A stretch of DNA of 64,000 bases from Candidatus Brachybacter algidus (GCA_016711705.1 JADJSK010000013.1:327001-391000), one strand, 5' to 3'; counted from the stretch's first letter, positions 37,101 to 46,479 are shown. Numbers and translations are program-made. Notes: generated by a model not told the origin, from the letters alone.

Positions 37101-39345
37101 CATCAGTGAGCAAAGTGAAATTCTGATTCCGATAAATACCGAAATTGATATTGAGAGTTCAGTTTATAAAATATTGGAATGGTGTTTAGGCACAGGAGAA
37201 CATAAAGGGGTTTTTACAATTGAAGAAATCCCATTGGTGAGAAACAAATTCAAACTTCAAGTTGGTGAGAAAAAAATTGAAGTGGCAAAGTCCAAAGGCG
37301 AAATTACAATAGGGAATAAAGTATTTTCCTTAGCTGATTTAATTCCGAATAATATAGTAGATATTAGAAATGAATATACTTCTCATTTCTTAAAGCAATA
37401 TTCCAAAGTAGCAAATGAAATTAAATTGAAATCATTTTTTGGGATAGAAGAAGATATAATGCCTCAAGAAGTTTATGATTCAATATTAGATTACAACACT
37501 AACCCTTTAAACACTAGGCAGGTAGAATTTCTCTTAATTTATTCTGTGGAAAGTAGCAGTGTTGATTTAACCTCTTTTGCTGTTGAAACTATTAGTGAAA
37601 AACAAAATCTAAGTAATCTATTTTACAAAAAATTCATTTCATTTATTAAACCAACTCAAATTCTACATGAAAAATATGCTGACATAGAAATTCAATATTG
37701 CAAAAGCACTATTTTATCGGAATATAAATTATCTGATAAAGGCGAATTGGACACTTCCTTTTTCAAAGAAGAACTTAACGATGCAGAAAAAATAAGTTTG
37801 TTGGAATTTGTGTTTGATGTTTGGAAAGCCGACAAAGAAAAATTTGCAGCATTAAATATTGACAGCATCTACAACTTTTTAGGATTTCAGAAGAATGAAA
37901 GGTTTTTAAAAGATGACTATACAGTAGCAAATGAAAAACTTCCTTCTTTTTTCAAAACATTTTTAGCGGAAGATGCTGAAAAGATTACTTTCAGCATTGT
38001 CATCGGAATTAACAACAAAGACAATTCAGCAATTGAATTGCGAAAATATTTTGAAAACAATACACCCGAAAAGTTATTTGAGGATATTCAAAACATAAGT
38101 TCCAAATTGCTTCATAACACTTTGCAGTGGTTACAGGAGAAAGGAATTGTTTTAAGCAAGGTGTTCCATCTTGAAGCATTGAAAATCATTTACGCACAGA
38201 TAATTCCAACAGACAACACTCCCTTTTTATTCATTGATTCATTTGACACCGAAAGCAATCTTTGTTACAAAATCAAACAAGCCGAAACAGACAATTATTT
38301 AATTGGTGATTCAGAACTTGCCAAACTCAACGATTATGAAATTCCTTTGGAAAAGATTTTTAAACTTCATGAAGAGTCCAGTAAGAATTTAGTGAACCAA
38401 AGTAGTTATCCGCCAAGTTTTGTTTTCAATGAGAGTTTCAAACAATTGCAAATACCCGATGCAATTATCAGTATTGCCGAATTACAAAACCTAGAAGAAT
38501 GGAAAGAGCAATACTTTATAGAGTGGAAGAAAATTAATGAGAAGTCAATTCTGGTTTATTTATTTGATGGAGAAATACCACGGCATATCAGTTTTGAAAA
38601 CGAAAATATCTCATTAGAAAGGAAGGGTTATGAATTTGAATCAGACGGATTTTACTATATTTCTAAAGATGCCGATAATGTTTTGAAGTCATTAAAAAAG
38701 ATATTGCCTCAAGATTTATACGAAGGGCTTGCAATTTTTAAAAGTGAATATGAACAACCAAAACCTGAAGATGAAAACAGTTTAGCCAAATCATTTTATG
38801 ATGAAGTAAACGAATTCTTAAATGATTTTGAATCGGACATTGAAAACCGTTACTCATCAGAAATTATTGCAGAACTCAAAAATATGGCGTTAGGGCTTTA
38901 CAATGAATCCAACATAACAGCAATGATGAATCTTATTGTCAAACTAAAAGTTTGTAAGAAATTGAAAATTGACTATTCAAAAAATTGGGGATACAACTAT
39001 GTAGAAAGTAAAGGCACGAAGTATATCGTTTTTAGTGCAAGACGGGCTTTTGCATATATACACCCTGCTAAGATTATTGAATTGCGTGATAACAACAGTA
39101 AAATCCTTATTGACTTTGGAAAGAATTTGGAATTAGTTGAATTCAATTCATTAGAAGAATTATTTCGCTACAATACTGACCATCTGTTTTTTTACAGTGG
39201 AGAAAGAACTCCTGCTGAATTAGAAGCACTATGTGAGCAGAATCAATCAAGAAGCGGTTTTAGATTATTGTTGGTAGATAAAAATAAAGAGATAAGTGAG
39301 TTGACTGCTTTGTTTCAAATTACAAATCGGGAAACATATGACTAA
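34198..39345 (+). CDS. Very large GHKL (sacsin/Hsp90-like) ATPase protein, candidate defence component
   Basis: A 1715-residue protein. Residues ~65-140 form a sacsin-type GHKL ATP site: N-box VYEFIQNAIDC (Asn78, Asp81), G1 FNDGLSF (Asp101) and G2 GDIGRFGVGFKIIHRL (Gly127-Gly132). The remaining ~1500 residues are mixed helical/strand text that I do not recognise. No membrane segment or signal peptide is present. The last 8 bases overlap the ATG of the helicase gene, so both are probably made together. Sacsin-like ATPases occur in several bacterial antiphage systems as sensors or switches. A defence role here is inferred from partner and cassette setting. Confidence 0.7.
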   Translation: MKIKNIREFRTWVKDDDPDTKGNNKVDENFLGLYDEHKTKSGFFKIIHGKIDNGFDNKLKGLLNLAQDTQGVYEFIQNAIDCESTTFGLFYDNENLIAFNDGLSFKKENVIAILNEGDSNKSEGDIGRFGVGFKIIHRLVGEHDGFEEIKQNEGPIIFSWNNKQQIASFIDDDELNLEFDDSIESESPWLFKILLTCFPTQLNDTVYDLKNNETKELLKKSEVINLVKFIKYLLVQNNFDIKDFSRGSLFYIKLGKNKSQKIKDDLQKLEKGIQYTLNFLQHSTKNRPFSKIFLQSDVLEVSKLNTEIIEIDSTNEIYRQIIDYNSTTPIQIIFGYESNPQNEVLKKKTSNFFKFFPMEKEAVGFNFIIHSDAFIIEKSRRELQGDSRNNLLLNYLISELKVKLSDYRVNNIEKYRQIFLSIYLSKKPEQTPEHFSNLYQDLVSITKDFIPNDEDGVSSSIEIVAKNENVNISFKLSDWGIKKKFFHWQGEGNKNLLYITVLKEYKIEKWDLITCISNADEVSFNNWFVRLSANSQSEFLAELEVSDLKAVSKLSLLKLFRFSDNEFYSANDDASKIDGADSEEKPQNLVFHSTTTFKIKSELEKLEHVTSEIDIEKTYPKLFQSLGLNLKQPDLFNEVRAKSLIIELDSHEKKNVFQTFSSQPIPQLQSEKYFKNSFGFESLSNLLKPNKEYPAWLRKFSILESEYYPELDSFLIKDDVQIFSFIYGNWASIITLEEVKKDVKAFYNKVETYKILSSNPTLSYTNLSIVFVNETIGFQNSSAVYFHKTLSDCQFEKIKNAIKTIFDMEIPSKNALEFLSKEGGVFRISDNDNLLTRTLTSKTPIELTKEDVIEFVNFSISKIHEEFFKHFIISVKEKEIYLIEQRTSEIFQVNKIRKEVVELIKSTESLKAKYKILPYALKDSFRETKEILTQQNGFSSLLLKDKELLTKPTEIFKYLSDSTSQKEYISEQSEILIPINTEIDIESSVYKILEWCLGTGEHKGVFTIEEIPLVRNKFKLQVGEKKIEVAKSKGEITIGNKVFSLADLIPNNIVDIRNEYTSHFLKQYSKVANEIKLKSFFGIEEDIMPQEVYDSILDYNTNPLNTRQVEFLLIYSVESSSVDLTSFAVETISEKQNLSNLFYKKFISFIKPTQILHEKYADIEIQYCKSTILSEYKLSDKGELDTSFFKEELNDAEKISLLEFVFDVWKADKEKFAALNIDSIYNFLGFQKNERFLKDDYTVANEKLPSFFKTFLAEDAEKITFSIVIGINNKDNSAIELRKYFENNTPEKLFEDIQNISSKLLHNTLQWLQEKGIVLSKVFHLEALKIIYAQIIPTDNTPFLFIDSFDTESNLCYKIKQAETDNYLIGDSELAKLNDYEIPLEKIFKLHEESSKNLVNQSSYPPSFVFNESFKQLQIPDAIISIAELQNLEEWKEQYFIEWKKINEKSILVYLFDGEIPRHISFENENISLERKGYEFESDGFYYISKDADNVLKSLKKILPQDLYEGLAIFKSEYEQPKPEDENSLAKSFYDEVNEFLNDFESDIENRYSSEIIAELKNMALGLYNESNITAMMNLIVKLKVCKKLKIDYSKNWGYNYVESKGTKYIVFSARRAFAYIHPAKIIELRDNNSKILIDFGKNLELVEFNSLEELFRYNTDHLFFYSGERTPAELEALCEQNQSRSGFRLLLVDKNKEISELTALFQITNRETYD

Positions 39346-41608
39346 AGTAAATCACAATAAGCATATTGAACTTATCCAATCAGAACTTATCTATCAAAAG
39401 AATGAGTTTGAAAAATTGCTTAAAAAACAAGCTGCAAAACTGTTCGTTGAAAACCAACTTTACTTATGCAGATACCAAGGGTTTGATGAAGCAAGAGGAA
39501 ATTTAATTGTAAAATTTGACCACAAAATTTGCAATCCACCAAGGAAAAATGAAAACCTTCAATGCTTTGTTTCTGAAATGCAAAACGATGATGTGAAAAA
39601 TTGGGGAGGCATTTCATACCAAAATATTAGAAGCAAATTCACAGCACAATTTGAATCTAAAACAGTTTTTTTCACTTTTGAAAATGGCCACACAATTGTT
39701 GGCTTATCAGGTGTCAAAATTGAAGATGTTCCAAAATATCAGAAAGATACTTTGGTGTTTTTAGCACCAACCGACCCACCTTTAGAATATCTTTTTAATC
39801 TTCAAAATTTTCTCAAAGAAACTCAACCAAGCACGAATGAGATTTTAGATTTAGAAATTGGAACGCTGAATTGGAATCCACAACCTTTGACAGTTGATGA
39901 AAGTATTGTAACACAAATTCAAACCGACCTAATTGAAAAAGAAATAATAATTATTCAAGGACCGCCAGGAACAGGCAAAACTTTTTTAATGGCACAACTT
40001 TGCAGTGCATTCTTAAAGACCGATTACAGAATTCTTGTAACCGCTTTGACAAACCGAGCATTGATTGAGTTGGCTGAAAAGGAGCATTTGAAAACGGCAT
40101 TGAGTGAAGGGAAAATTTATAAGTCCACTTTGACTGCTGATGAAAGCAAGAACAAAAAAATAAAGGGCATTAAAGCATTTAAAAGTTTGAGCCAGCAACA
40201 GCCTCAAATGCTGTTAGCAACTTACTACATTATGAGCCAAATTGCAGCAAAGGCAATTCAGGACACTCACTTTGATTACATTATTATTGAAGAAGCAAGT
40301 CAGGCTTTTTTATCAACCATTGCTTTGGCAAGGAAACTTGGAAAGAAGTGTATCATAATTGGCGACATCAAACAACTTGAACCAATCTTTCACAAAGAGT
40401 ACGCACCTGAAGACACAAATAATTATCATTGGATGATTTGCGGATTAAAAGCAATTAGTTTCTTTCTTCCAACTTCCAAGCAATACATTCTAACTGATTC
40501 TTACCGATTACCTCAAAACAGTGTTGATGTAACCAACTCATTTTATTCAGGCCAATTGAAAAGTAAATCAAGTGCAGAATTGCCTTTGAACCTTTCAAAT
40601 TTTCCTTTGCTTAACGAATCCTTTCAAAGTAGTGGCGGAACTTCTATTCGAAAGTTTCAACTAGCTGATGGAAAAATTCCTTCAACAGAATGTTCTCAAT
40701 TTATTATTGACCTTGTGAATCAACTCAAACAATTTGATATCAAATCAGAAATTGCAGTGTTGGCTTTCTATAGAGATTCAGTTCGCTTTCTACAGAAAGA
40801 AATCTATTCCAAATGTGCAGACACCGAAAATGTGTTGGTTGAAACTATTGATAGAATTCAAGGGTTGACAACGGACTTCACTATTTTCTTTATTCCGACA
40901 GAGAGTATTCCGTTTGCTTTACAAGCAAACCGTTTTAATGTGGCAACTTCAAGAGCTAAACTATGCACACTTATTATTACAGATAAAAACATCAACTCAT
41001 TTTATCCACACATATATAATGATGTAAAGACCTATTTACAAAAAATAAAGGAGGTTTTTTCATCAAATCAATATTCTGCAACAACTCAAAACAACAATAA
41101 CATTGAACAGGAATCAGAAAACAAAACAGGCTTAAAAGTTCTTGGAAAAATAGACCTTTCAAAGTTTGAAAAACCAAAAAAGGAAATAAACAAAGACAAG
41201 AAAAATATTTACATCATCGACACAAATGTTTTTGTTGACCAACCAGACATTATTTCAAAAATTGACCAAAAATATAGTATTGTACTATCTGCAAAAGTCA
41301 TTGACGAATTAGATTACTTGAAAATATCGTTGGCAGAAGAGCAAAAGAAGAATGTTCAAAGGGCTTTGAGACTAATAAACGAGAGCATTGAAAAACGAAA
41401 TATCAAAATGGACACAGCCGACCTTACCTTACTACCAAACGACTTTAACAAAAAATCTCCAGACAATTTCATTTTATCAGTGGCCATAAAATACAAAGAC
41501 GAGAACCCAATTATGCTGACATCAGACAATGGTTTACAGATTAAAGCAAAAGGACTTTACATAACCACAATAACACTAAATGAATTTTTGAAACAATTGA
41601 AATATTAA
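39338..41608 (+). CDS. SF1 (DNA2/UPF1-like) helicase fused to a C-terminal PIN nuclease
   Basis: A 756-residue protein. Helicase motifs: Walker A QGPPGTGKT (Gly208-Thr215), motif II IIEEASQ, motif III GDIKQLEPI, motif IV region DSYRLPQNS, motif V TIDRIQGLT and motif VI NVATSRAK. After ~residue 620 a PIN domain begins: IYIIDTNVFVDQP (first Asp), KVIDELD (Glu/Asp), SPDNFIL and MLTSDNGLQIKAKG (last Asp). PIN domains of the PhoH/SMG6 kind cut single-stranded RNA or sometimes DNA. The helicase would unwind or translocate on nucleic acid, the PIN would cut, and the upstream ATPase may control both. The start ATG overlaps the previous gene. Confidence 0.82.
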   Translation: MTKVNHNKHIELIQSELIYQKNEFEKLLKKQAAKLFVENQLYLCRYQGFDEARGNLIVKFDHKICNPPRKNENLQCFVSEMQNDDVKNWGGISYQNIRSKFTAQFESKTVFFTFENGHTIVGLSGVKIEDVPKYQKDTLVFLAPTDPPLEYLFNLQNFLKETQPSTNEILDLEIGTLNWNPQPLTVDESIVTQIQTDLIEKEIIIIQGPPGTGKTFLMAQLCSAFLKTDYRILVTALTNRALIELAEKEHLKTALSEGKIYKSTLTADESKNKKIKGIKAFKSLSQQQPQMLLATYYIMSQIAAKAIQDTHFDYIIIEEASQAFLSTIALARKLGKKCIIIGDIKQLEPIFHKEYAPEDTNNYHWMICGLKAISFFLPTSKQYILTDSYRLPQNSVDVTNSFYSGQLKSKSSAELPLNLSNFPLLNESFQSSGGTSIRKFQLADGKIPSTECSQFIIDLVNQLKQFDIKSEIAVLAFYRDSVRFLQKEIYSKCADTENVLVETIDRIQGLTTDFTIFFIPTESIPFALQANRFNVATSRAKLCTLIITDKNINSFYPHIYNDVKTYLQKIKEVFSSNQYSATTQNNNNIEQESENKTGLKVLGKIDLSKFEKPKKEINKDKKNIYIIDTNVFVDQPDIISKIDQKYSIVLSAKVIDELDYLKISLAEEQKKNVQRALRLINESIEKRNIKMDTADLTLLPNDFNKKSPDNFILSVAIKYKDENPIMLTSDNGLQIKAKGLYITTITLNEFLKQLKY

Positions 41609-41611
41609 TGC

Positions 41612-41890
41612 CAACGCATTTGGTGGCACATTTGTATTTTTTCAACGCACAACCCAACGCTAATAAAATCCAAAAGAGCCACCAAGCCAACGCACCAAGA
41701 CAGACACGAAATGATAACAAACAAACACGACAGAAAAGAAGGGCGAAGTGCTAACAGTACCTACCAAAAGGCGGGGCTTCGTGCTTTGCAGACACATTTG
41801 TGCAAGCCGAAAGTTCGGTACTCCGAATGAAGTTTTGTGGTAAAAATTCCGCCCTTCGGGTAGCCGCTAACCGCTATGTTTCATTTTAGA
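41612..41890. other. Right cassette border / boundary between two cassettes
   Basis: A non-coding, repeat-rich 280 bases. The paired arms TTGGTGGC (followed by ACATTTG) and GCCACCAA, together with AAAATCCAAAAGAGC and CCAACGC words, echo the left border. AGTGCTAAC lies at 41747-41755. GAAGGGCG (41739) pairs with CGCCCTTC near 41851, and CGCTAACCGCTATGTT ends the region just before the S41 peptidase gene. It looks like two joined recombination sites. Confidence 0.4.
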
Positions 41891-41918
41891 ACCCCAAAAA
41901 TTACAAAAAATTCTACTT

Positions 41919-43346
41919 ATGTTCAAGTTTATATTACCTCTATGTTTAATTTTATCGCTTAATTCATTTGCTCAAAATTGTAATTGTGACAGTGTCTTTA
42001 TAAAGTCCAAACAGTTGGTTGAAGAAAATTATGCAGGTTGGTTTGACAAAATTACTGAAAAGAATCGACCAGATTATATCATCTGGTCGGAGAAAAAATT
42101 TAATGAAATAAAAGGGGTTACAAATGACAGCATTTGTGCAAAGCAATTGCAAAATTGGATTTCTTATTTCAACGACAAGCATTTAAGAATACAATTTACA
42201 AAACCAAAATCGAATACAACTCAATCGAAAACTAGTGCTTTAAAAATATTGACTCATAACTTATCTGTTGATGAAGCTAATGATTATTTTATGAAAACAA
42301 AATCGCCCGACCCAATTGAGGGGATTTATAGTCATCCAAGTTATCAATTGGCTATTACTAAAATTAAACCCAATTTGTTTTATGCAACCATACTTTCTAC
42401 AACCAATGAAAATTGGAAACCAAATGAAGTGAAATTAACCATTATAAAAAAGGGAAAAGAGTATTTGGGAACCTTTTATGACGGAGATAAATCGGATTTT
42501 TCCACGCATAAAGTAAAATTAGAGGACAATATTTTGGATTTTGATATTGCGTTTTTTGAAAAGCAATCACCCAACGTAAAAAACAAATTAGACTTAACAG
42601 AATATGAAATAAGCAAGGACAAAGATGCACCAAGCCTTCATTTTAAGGAAAATGTTGCTATTTGGAAGTTCCCAACATTTTATAGTAATTCCGAAGAACA
42701 AACCGCATATTTATTAGAAAAATACAAAGTACAATTAGAAAACACACCAGAATGGATCATTGATTTAAGAGGAAATGATGGTGGTGATTATAGAGTTGGG
42801 TGGCAACTGATTAATTATATTTATACAAAGCCTATCATTAAATATAATGCCGAAAGTCGCTTGACGAAACAAAATAATGAAATGTGGTTTAATTCTTTTA
42901 TGAAATCATATTATGAACAATCCGATGATAAAATAAAGAAAGTAATAGACGAAGAAGTGGCCAAAATGAATCAAAATATTGGGAAAATGTATAATGGAAG
43001 TAATCTTCCATTTGAAACCATAACTATAAACAAACCATTCATAAATCCAAAGAAAATAGCGTTGTTAATTGATGAAAACACGGTGAGTAGTGGCGAACTT
43101 TTTACAATGCTTGCAAGGCAAAGCGACAAAGTTGTGGTAATGGGTAATAATTCCGGTGGAATGATGGATTATGGAAATATACTAAGATATAAAACCCAAT
43201 GTTCAACCATTAGAATACAAGTGCCAATGGACAGAATGTTATGGATAGATACAGGTTTTTTTGTTGACAAAGAAGGGTTAAAACCAGACGTATATTTGCA
43301 AGTAAACAATTTGATAGAACAAGCAATTGACAGACTTAAAAAATAA
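41919..43346 (+). CDS. Secreted S41-family (C-terminal-processing) peptidase
   Basis: A 475-residue protein with a signal peptide (MFKFILPLCLILSLNSFAQ). The N-terminal ~250 residues are unassigned. The S41 core follows: VAIWKFPTFYS, WIIDLRGNDGGDYRVG, then IALLIDENTVSSGELFTMLA with the probable nucleophile Ser in VSSGE, and VVVMGNNSGGMMDYG. S41 enzymes cleave C-termini of exported proteins. No PDZ domain is evident. It lies just after a cassette-border region, so it may itself be a cassette gene, unlike its neighbours. Confidence 0.78.
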   Translation: MFKFILPLCLILSLNSFAQNCNCDSVFIKSKQLVEENYAGWFDKITEKNRPDYIIWSEKKFNEIKGVTNDSICAKQLQNWISYFNDKHLRIQFTKPKSNTTQSKTSALKILTHNLSVDEANDYFMKTKSPDPIEGIYSHPSYQLAITKIKPNLFYATILSTTNENWKPNEVKLTIIKKGKEYLGTFYDGDKSDFSTHKVKLEDNILDFDIAFFEKQSPNVKNKLDLTEYEISKDKDAPSLHFKENVAIWKFPTFYSNSEEQTAYLLEKYKVQLENTPEWIIDLRGNDGGDYRVGWQLINYIYTKPIIKYNAESRLTKQNNEMWFNSFMKSYYEQSDDKIKKVIDEEVAKMNQNIGKMYNGSNLPFETITINKPFINPKKIALLIDENTVSSGELFTMLARQSDKVVVMGNNSGGMMDYGNILRYKTQCSTIRIQVPMDRMLWIDTGFFVDKEGLKPDVYLQVNNLIEQAIDRLKK

Positions 43347-43508
43347 AAAACGGAAATTTGCATCGTTTGGGCAATATGACTGACTTTGAGCTAAAATCAA
43401 GTTAAATTTTCCAGTTGTACTTTAGTGTAAAGTTGAAATTTTCTGATTTCATATCCGCCACCTTCACTAAGCCGTAAAAAGATGTATTCAATTTAAAAAA
43501 ATAAAACC

Positions 43509-44849
43509 ATGAGCAAATCCAATTCTAACTTGTCCGAAAGAGGAAATATTTTGGCAAATAACCCAGCAAGAGTGGATGATGATTTGTTCGCGAAAGCATG
43601 TCAAAACCTTTACTGCCCGGATAAAAACCCAAATGGGTCATTTCCTTTGAACGTTGCTGAAAACCATCTAATGGGTTCAATAATTAAAAGCCAACTGGGT
43701 TCAATTATTCAACAATATGAGATTCCTGATTGGGTACTCAATTACACCAATACTTTAGGTCACCCTGAGATACGAACTGAAATAGCAAAATTCATGGAGC
43801 TGCACCTTTGTAAATGCAGTATTCCTTATGATACCATTGGTCTGTCTGCAGGAGCTTCGGCCATTATCGAAGTTAGTTCATTTATGCTCGCCAACCCTGG
43901 TGACGTAGCCGTAATTCCTGCTCCATCTTATCCAATGTATACCAATGACCTTGGCGTGAAAAGTGGAATTGTCCGTTTTGATCTTCAGACACATTTTGAG
44001 ATTAAAGAAATAGGATCGGAGGCACCTGTAAAGGTCGAATTACTAGACAAAACCTTGGATGAGTTGAAGGTTCAAGGAAAGTGTTTTAAGCTATTAGTAC
44101 TTAGTTCTCCAGATAATCCAACCGGATGCATTTATACTGAACACGAATTGAGAAAGCTTGCTAAGTGGTGTATTCAGCATGAAGTTCATATGATTGTCAA
44201 TGAGATTTATGGACTTTCCTTGATTGATACACAAGATGATGTTCTTAAGCAAGACTACAGTATGGAAGGAGCTTATTCTTCCTTTGCTAAATTGATGAAC
44301 GAGTTAAACAGTGATTATCTGCACCTTTGGTACGCTTTTTCCAAAGATTTCGCTATGTCAGGCCTTCGGATTGGTATTGTACATTCTTTAAACAAGGCTT
44401 TTATGAAAGGGCTTGGAAATGTAAACATTCCCCATATGGTTTCAAATTTCACACAGTGGTTGGTCGGAGCAATGTTAAAGAATACCGATTTTATTGAAGA
44501 GTACATTTTGGAAAATAAAAAGCGTCTCACACAAAGTTATAAGCTGATGGTGACGACCCTGAGAAAACATGATATTCCTTATGTCCCAAGCCGAGGAGGT
44601 TTTTTCTTATGGATGGATTTGTCTAAATACCTTCATGAGGACAGTGATCATGGAGAAAAACAACTTTGGTTAGACCTTTACGAAAACACGGGTGTTCTTT
44701 TAACGCCCGGTATTGGTTTCCAACATCAAAAAAAGGGACTTTTTAGAATTGTATATACAGCGATATCCTTTGCTCATCTAGAAATAGCAATGGATCGAAT
44801 GACCAATTACCTTATTAGTAAGGAGGCAAAAACTGACTATAAAATATAG
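43509..44849 (+). CDS. Fold-type I PLP enzyme, ACC-synthase-like aminotransferase
   Basis: A 446-residue class I/II aminotransferase-fold protein. FPLNVAENHLM resembles the NLAENxL of 1-aminocyclopropane-1-carboxylate synthases. It has LSAGASAIIEV, SSPDNPTG, the Schiff-base Lys in FSKDFAMSGLRIG and the carboxylate Arg in LFRIVYTA. The residue that normally pairs with the PLP ring nitrogen is Asp in VDEIYG, but here the text is IVNEIYGLS, an Asn. That change usually reduces transaminase activity, so it may do a different reaction or serve in regulation. No operon partner is visible. Confidence 0.78.
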   Translation: MSKSNSNLSERGNILANNPARVDDDLFAKACQNLYCPDKNPNGSFPLNVAENHLMGSIIKSQLGSIIQQYEIPDWVLNYTNTLGHPEIRTEIAKFMELHLCKCSIPYDTIGLSAGASAIIEVSSFMLANPGDVAVIPAPSYPMYTNDLGVKSGIVRFDLQTHFEIKEIGSEAPVKVELLDKTLDELKVQGKCFKLLVLSSPDNPTGCIYTEHELRKLAKWCIQHEVHMIVNEIYGLSLIDTQDDVLKQDYSMEGAYSSFAKLMNELNSDYLHLWYAFSKDFAMSGLRIGIVHSLNKAFMKGLGNVNIPHMVSNFTQWLVGAMLKNTDFIEEYILENKKRLTQSYKLMVTTLRKHDIPYVPSRGGFFLWMDLSKYLHEDSDHGEKQLWLDLYENTGVLLTPGIGFQHQKKGLFRIVYTAISFAHLEIAMDRMTNYLISKEAKTDYKI

Positions 44850-45199
44850 TCGATCCTTATTTAATCATGACTGCTCTTCACCCACCTAGCATTGGACTTC
44901 GTTCCGTTTCACTTCCTTGAGAAGGTCGCATTTGCACCTTATCTTCATCGTTCACCCTCAGAAGGGGGAAATTCGCCCATCAACATTATAAATCATATAT
45001 ATCAGCATTACCTGCGTTCCATTTTCATCCAATTATCTTTTTGATTTTGGAAGCAAAACATTGCAGGTAACATCTTGGAGTTCAATTGCCTTTGACTTCA
45101 GTTAATGGATAAAGAAAATGAACATAATTTGATTTAACTCAATTTTACTTGCCAATATCTATACAAATACATCAATCTACACGTTTCCATTATTTAACG
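44850..45199 (+). other. Gene-free stretch between the aminotransferase and M43 protease genes
   Basis: Holds a decayed copy of the C/G-rich repeat (CTCAGAAGGGGGAAATTCG near 44955) and otherwise unremarkable AT-rich DNA. No gene is seen. Confidence 0.5.
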
Positions 45200-45207
45200 T
45201 ATTTTTG
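45200..45207 (+). promoter_or_regulatory. Possible -7 box TATTTTTG
   Basis: TATTTTTG fits TAnnTTTG and ends 4 bases before the ATG at 45212. No -33 element is obvious. Confidence 0.3.
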
Positions 45208-45211
45208 GACG

Positions 45212-46474
45212 ATGAACAAGATCTGGATGCATATCTCTATTTGCCTCTGCCTACTGATGACTTTTACAGTCACACAAGGGCAAAACAGGTGTGGTTCAGA
45301 ATATGTAGAACACCTATCAGCATTACACAACCCCAATTTTATTCAACAAAAAGAAGCTACAGAAAGGGCAATAGCCGATGCTATTCGGAATCCTTCACTC
45401 TCTCTTCGCAATGAATTGTATATCCCTATAGTGGTTCACGTGGTTTATTATGAAGATTTTGAAAGGATCTCTGATGAACAGATAGCCTCTCAGATAGAAT
45501 TATTGAATGCTGATTTTTCTGCATTGCTCATTCCGGCCGGCATTCCTGATGAATTTGCAAATCTGTATGAAGATGTTGGAATTAGATTTTGCCTTGCCAA
45601 AAACGACCCGGAAGGTAACCCAACCAATGGAATAACGTACAATACGACCAATATTAAAAACATTGGTCTAAAAGTGGACGAATCCGGACGTAAAAAAGTG
45701 CAGCATGGTTTTCTTGGAGGTGCAGATGCCTGGCCTACTGACAAGTATCTAAATATTTGGGTATGCAGACTCGATGAATTTCTTGGATACGCAACCAGGC
45801 CGGGTGGTTCATTTTTTTCAGGAGAAGATGGTGTTGTAATTAATTATACAAATTTTGGAAATATAGGAACTGTTAACCCCAAAGGTCCATACAACTTGGG
45901 GCGCACCACAACTCACGAAGTTGGTCACTACTTTGGGTTATTGCACTTATGGGGCGAAAACGCTAATGGCTGCGGAGACGACCTTGTGGAAGATACACCA
46001 CAGCAAGGAACACCTCATTATGGTTGTCCAAATTACCCACAGCTATCTTGTATGAATTCCAACATGTTCATGAATTTTATGGACTATACAGATGATAAGT
46101 GTATGTTTATGTTTACCCCCGGTCAGGGACAAAGGATGAGGGCTACGCTGGAAAGCACCAGAAATTTATTGTTGAATGGAGAAAACACTCATTGTGACCA
46201 GTTCAACGATCCTATAGAAGGACTGGCTAAAAGGATGAAACTATTTCAATCAGTAGTAAAAGATGAAGTTATATTGGTGCAGGACGCCGGTTATAAGGAA
46301 GTGATACATGTGACTATATATGACATGTCCGGTAGAGAATTGAAAAAACTAGTGAAGATATCCCAGCAGAAAATAATAATTGATCTTGAAAATGAATTTG
46401 CACCTGGAATGTACATTTTGAATGTCAGAACTAAAAAAGAGCACTTTGCGTTTAAGTTTTTAATAATAAAATAA
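45212..46474 (+). CDS. Secreted M43 zinc metalloprotease with T9SS sorting tail
   Basis: About 420 residues from the ATG at 45212, which starts a signal peptide (MNKIWMHISICLCLLMTF). The metzincin zinc motif is TTHEVGHYFGLLHLWGE (HExxHxxGxxH), and the Met-turn is probably FMNFMDYTDD. The last ~80 residues are a type A sorting domain (VTIYDMSGRELKK, then FAPGMYILNVRT) used for export by the type IX system and attachment to the cell surface. M43 enzymes are pappalysin/cytophagalysin-like. The open frame starts 63 bases earlier, but that extension precedes the signal peptide. Confidence 0.88.
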   Translation: MNKIWMHISICLCLLMTFTVTQGQNRCGSEYVEHLSALHNPNFIQQKEATERAIADAIRNPSLSLRNELYIPIVVHVVYYEDFERISDEQIASQIELLNADFSALLIPAGIPDEFANLYEDVGIRFCLAKNDPEGNPTNGITYNTTNIKNIGLKVDESGRKKVQHGFLGGADAWPTDKYLNIWVCRLDEFLGYATRPGGSFFSGEDGVVINYTNFGNIGTVNPKGPYNLGRTTTHEVGHYFGLLHLWGENANGCGDDLVEDTPQQGTPHYGCPNYPQLSCMNSNMFMNFMDYTDDKCMFMFTPGQGQRMRATLESTRNLLLNGENTHCDQFNDPIEGLAKRMKLFQSVVKDEVILVQDAGYKEVIHVTIYDMSGRELKKLVKISQQKIIIDLENEFAPGMYILNVRTKKEHFAFKFLIIK

Positions 46475-46479
46475 AAAGC

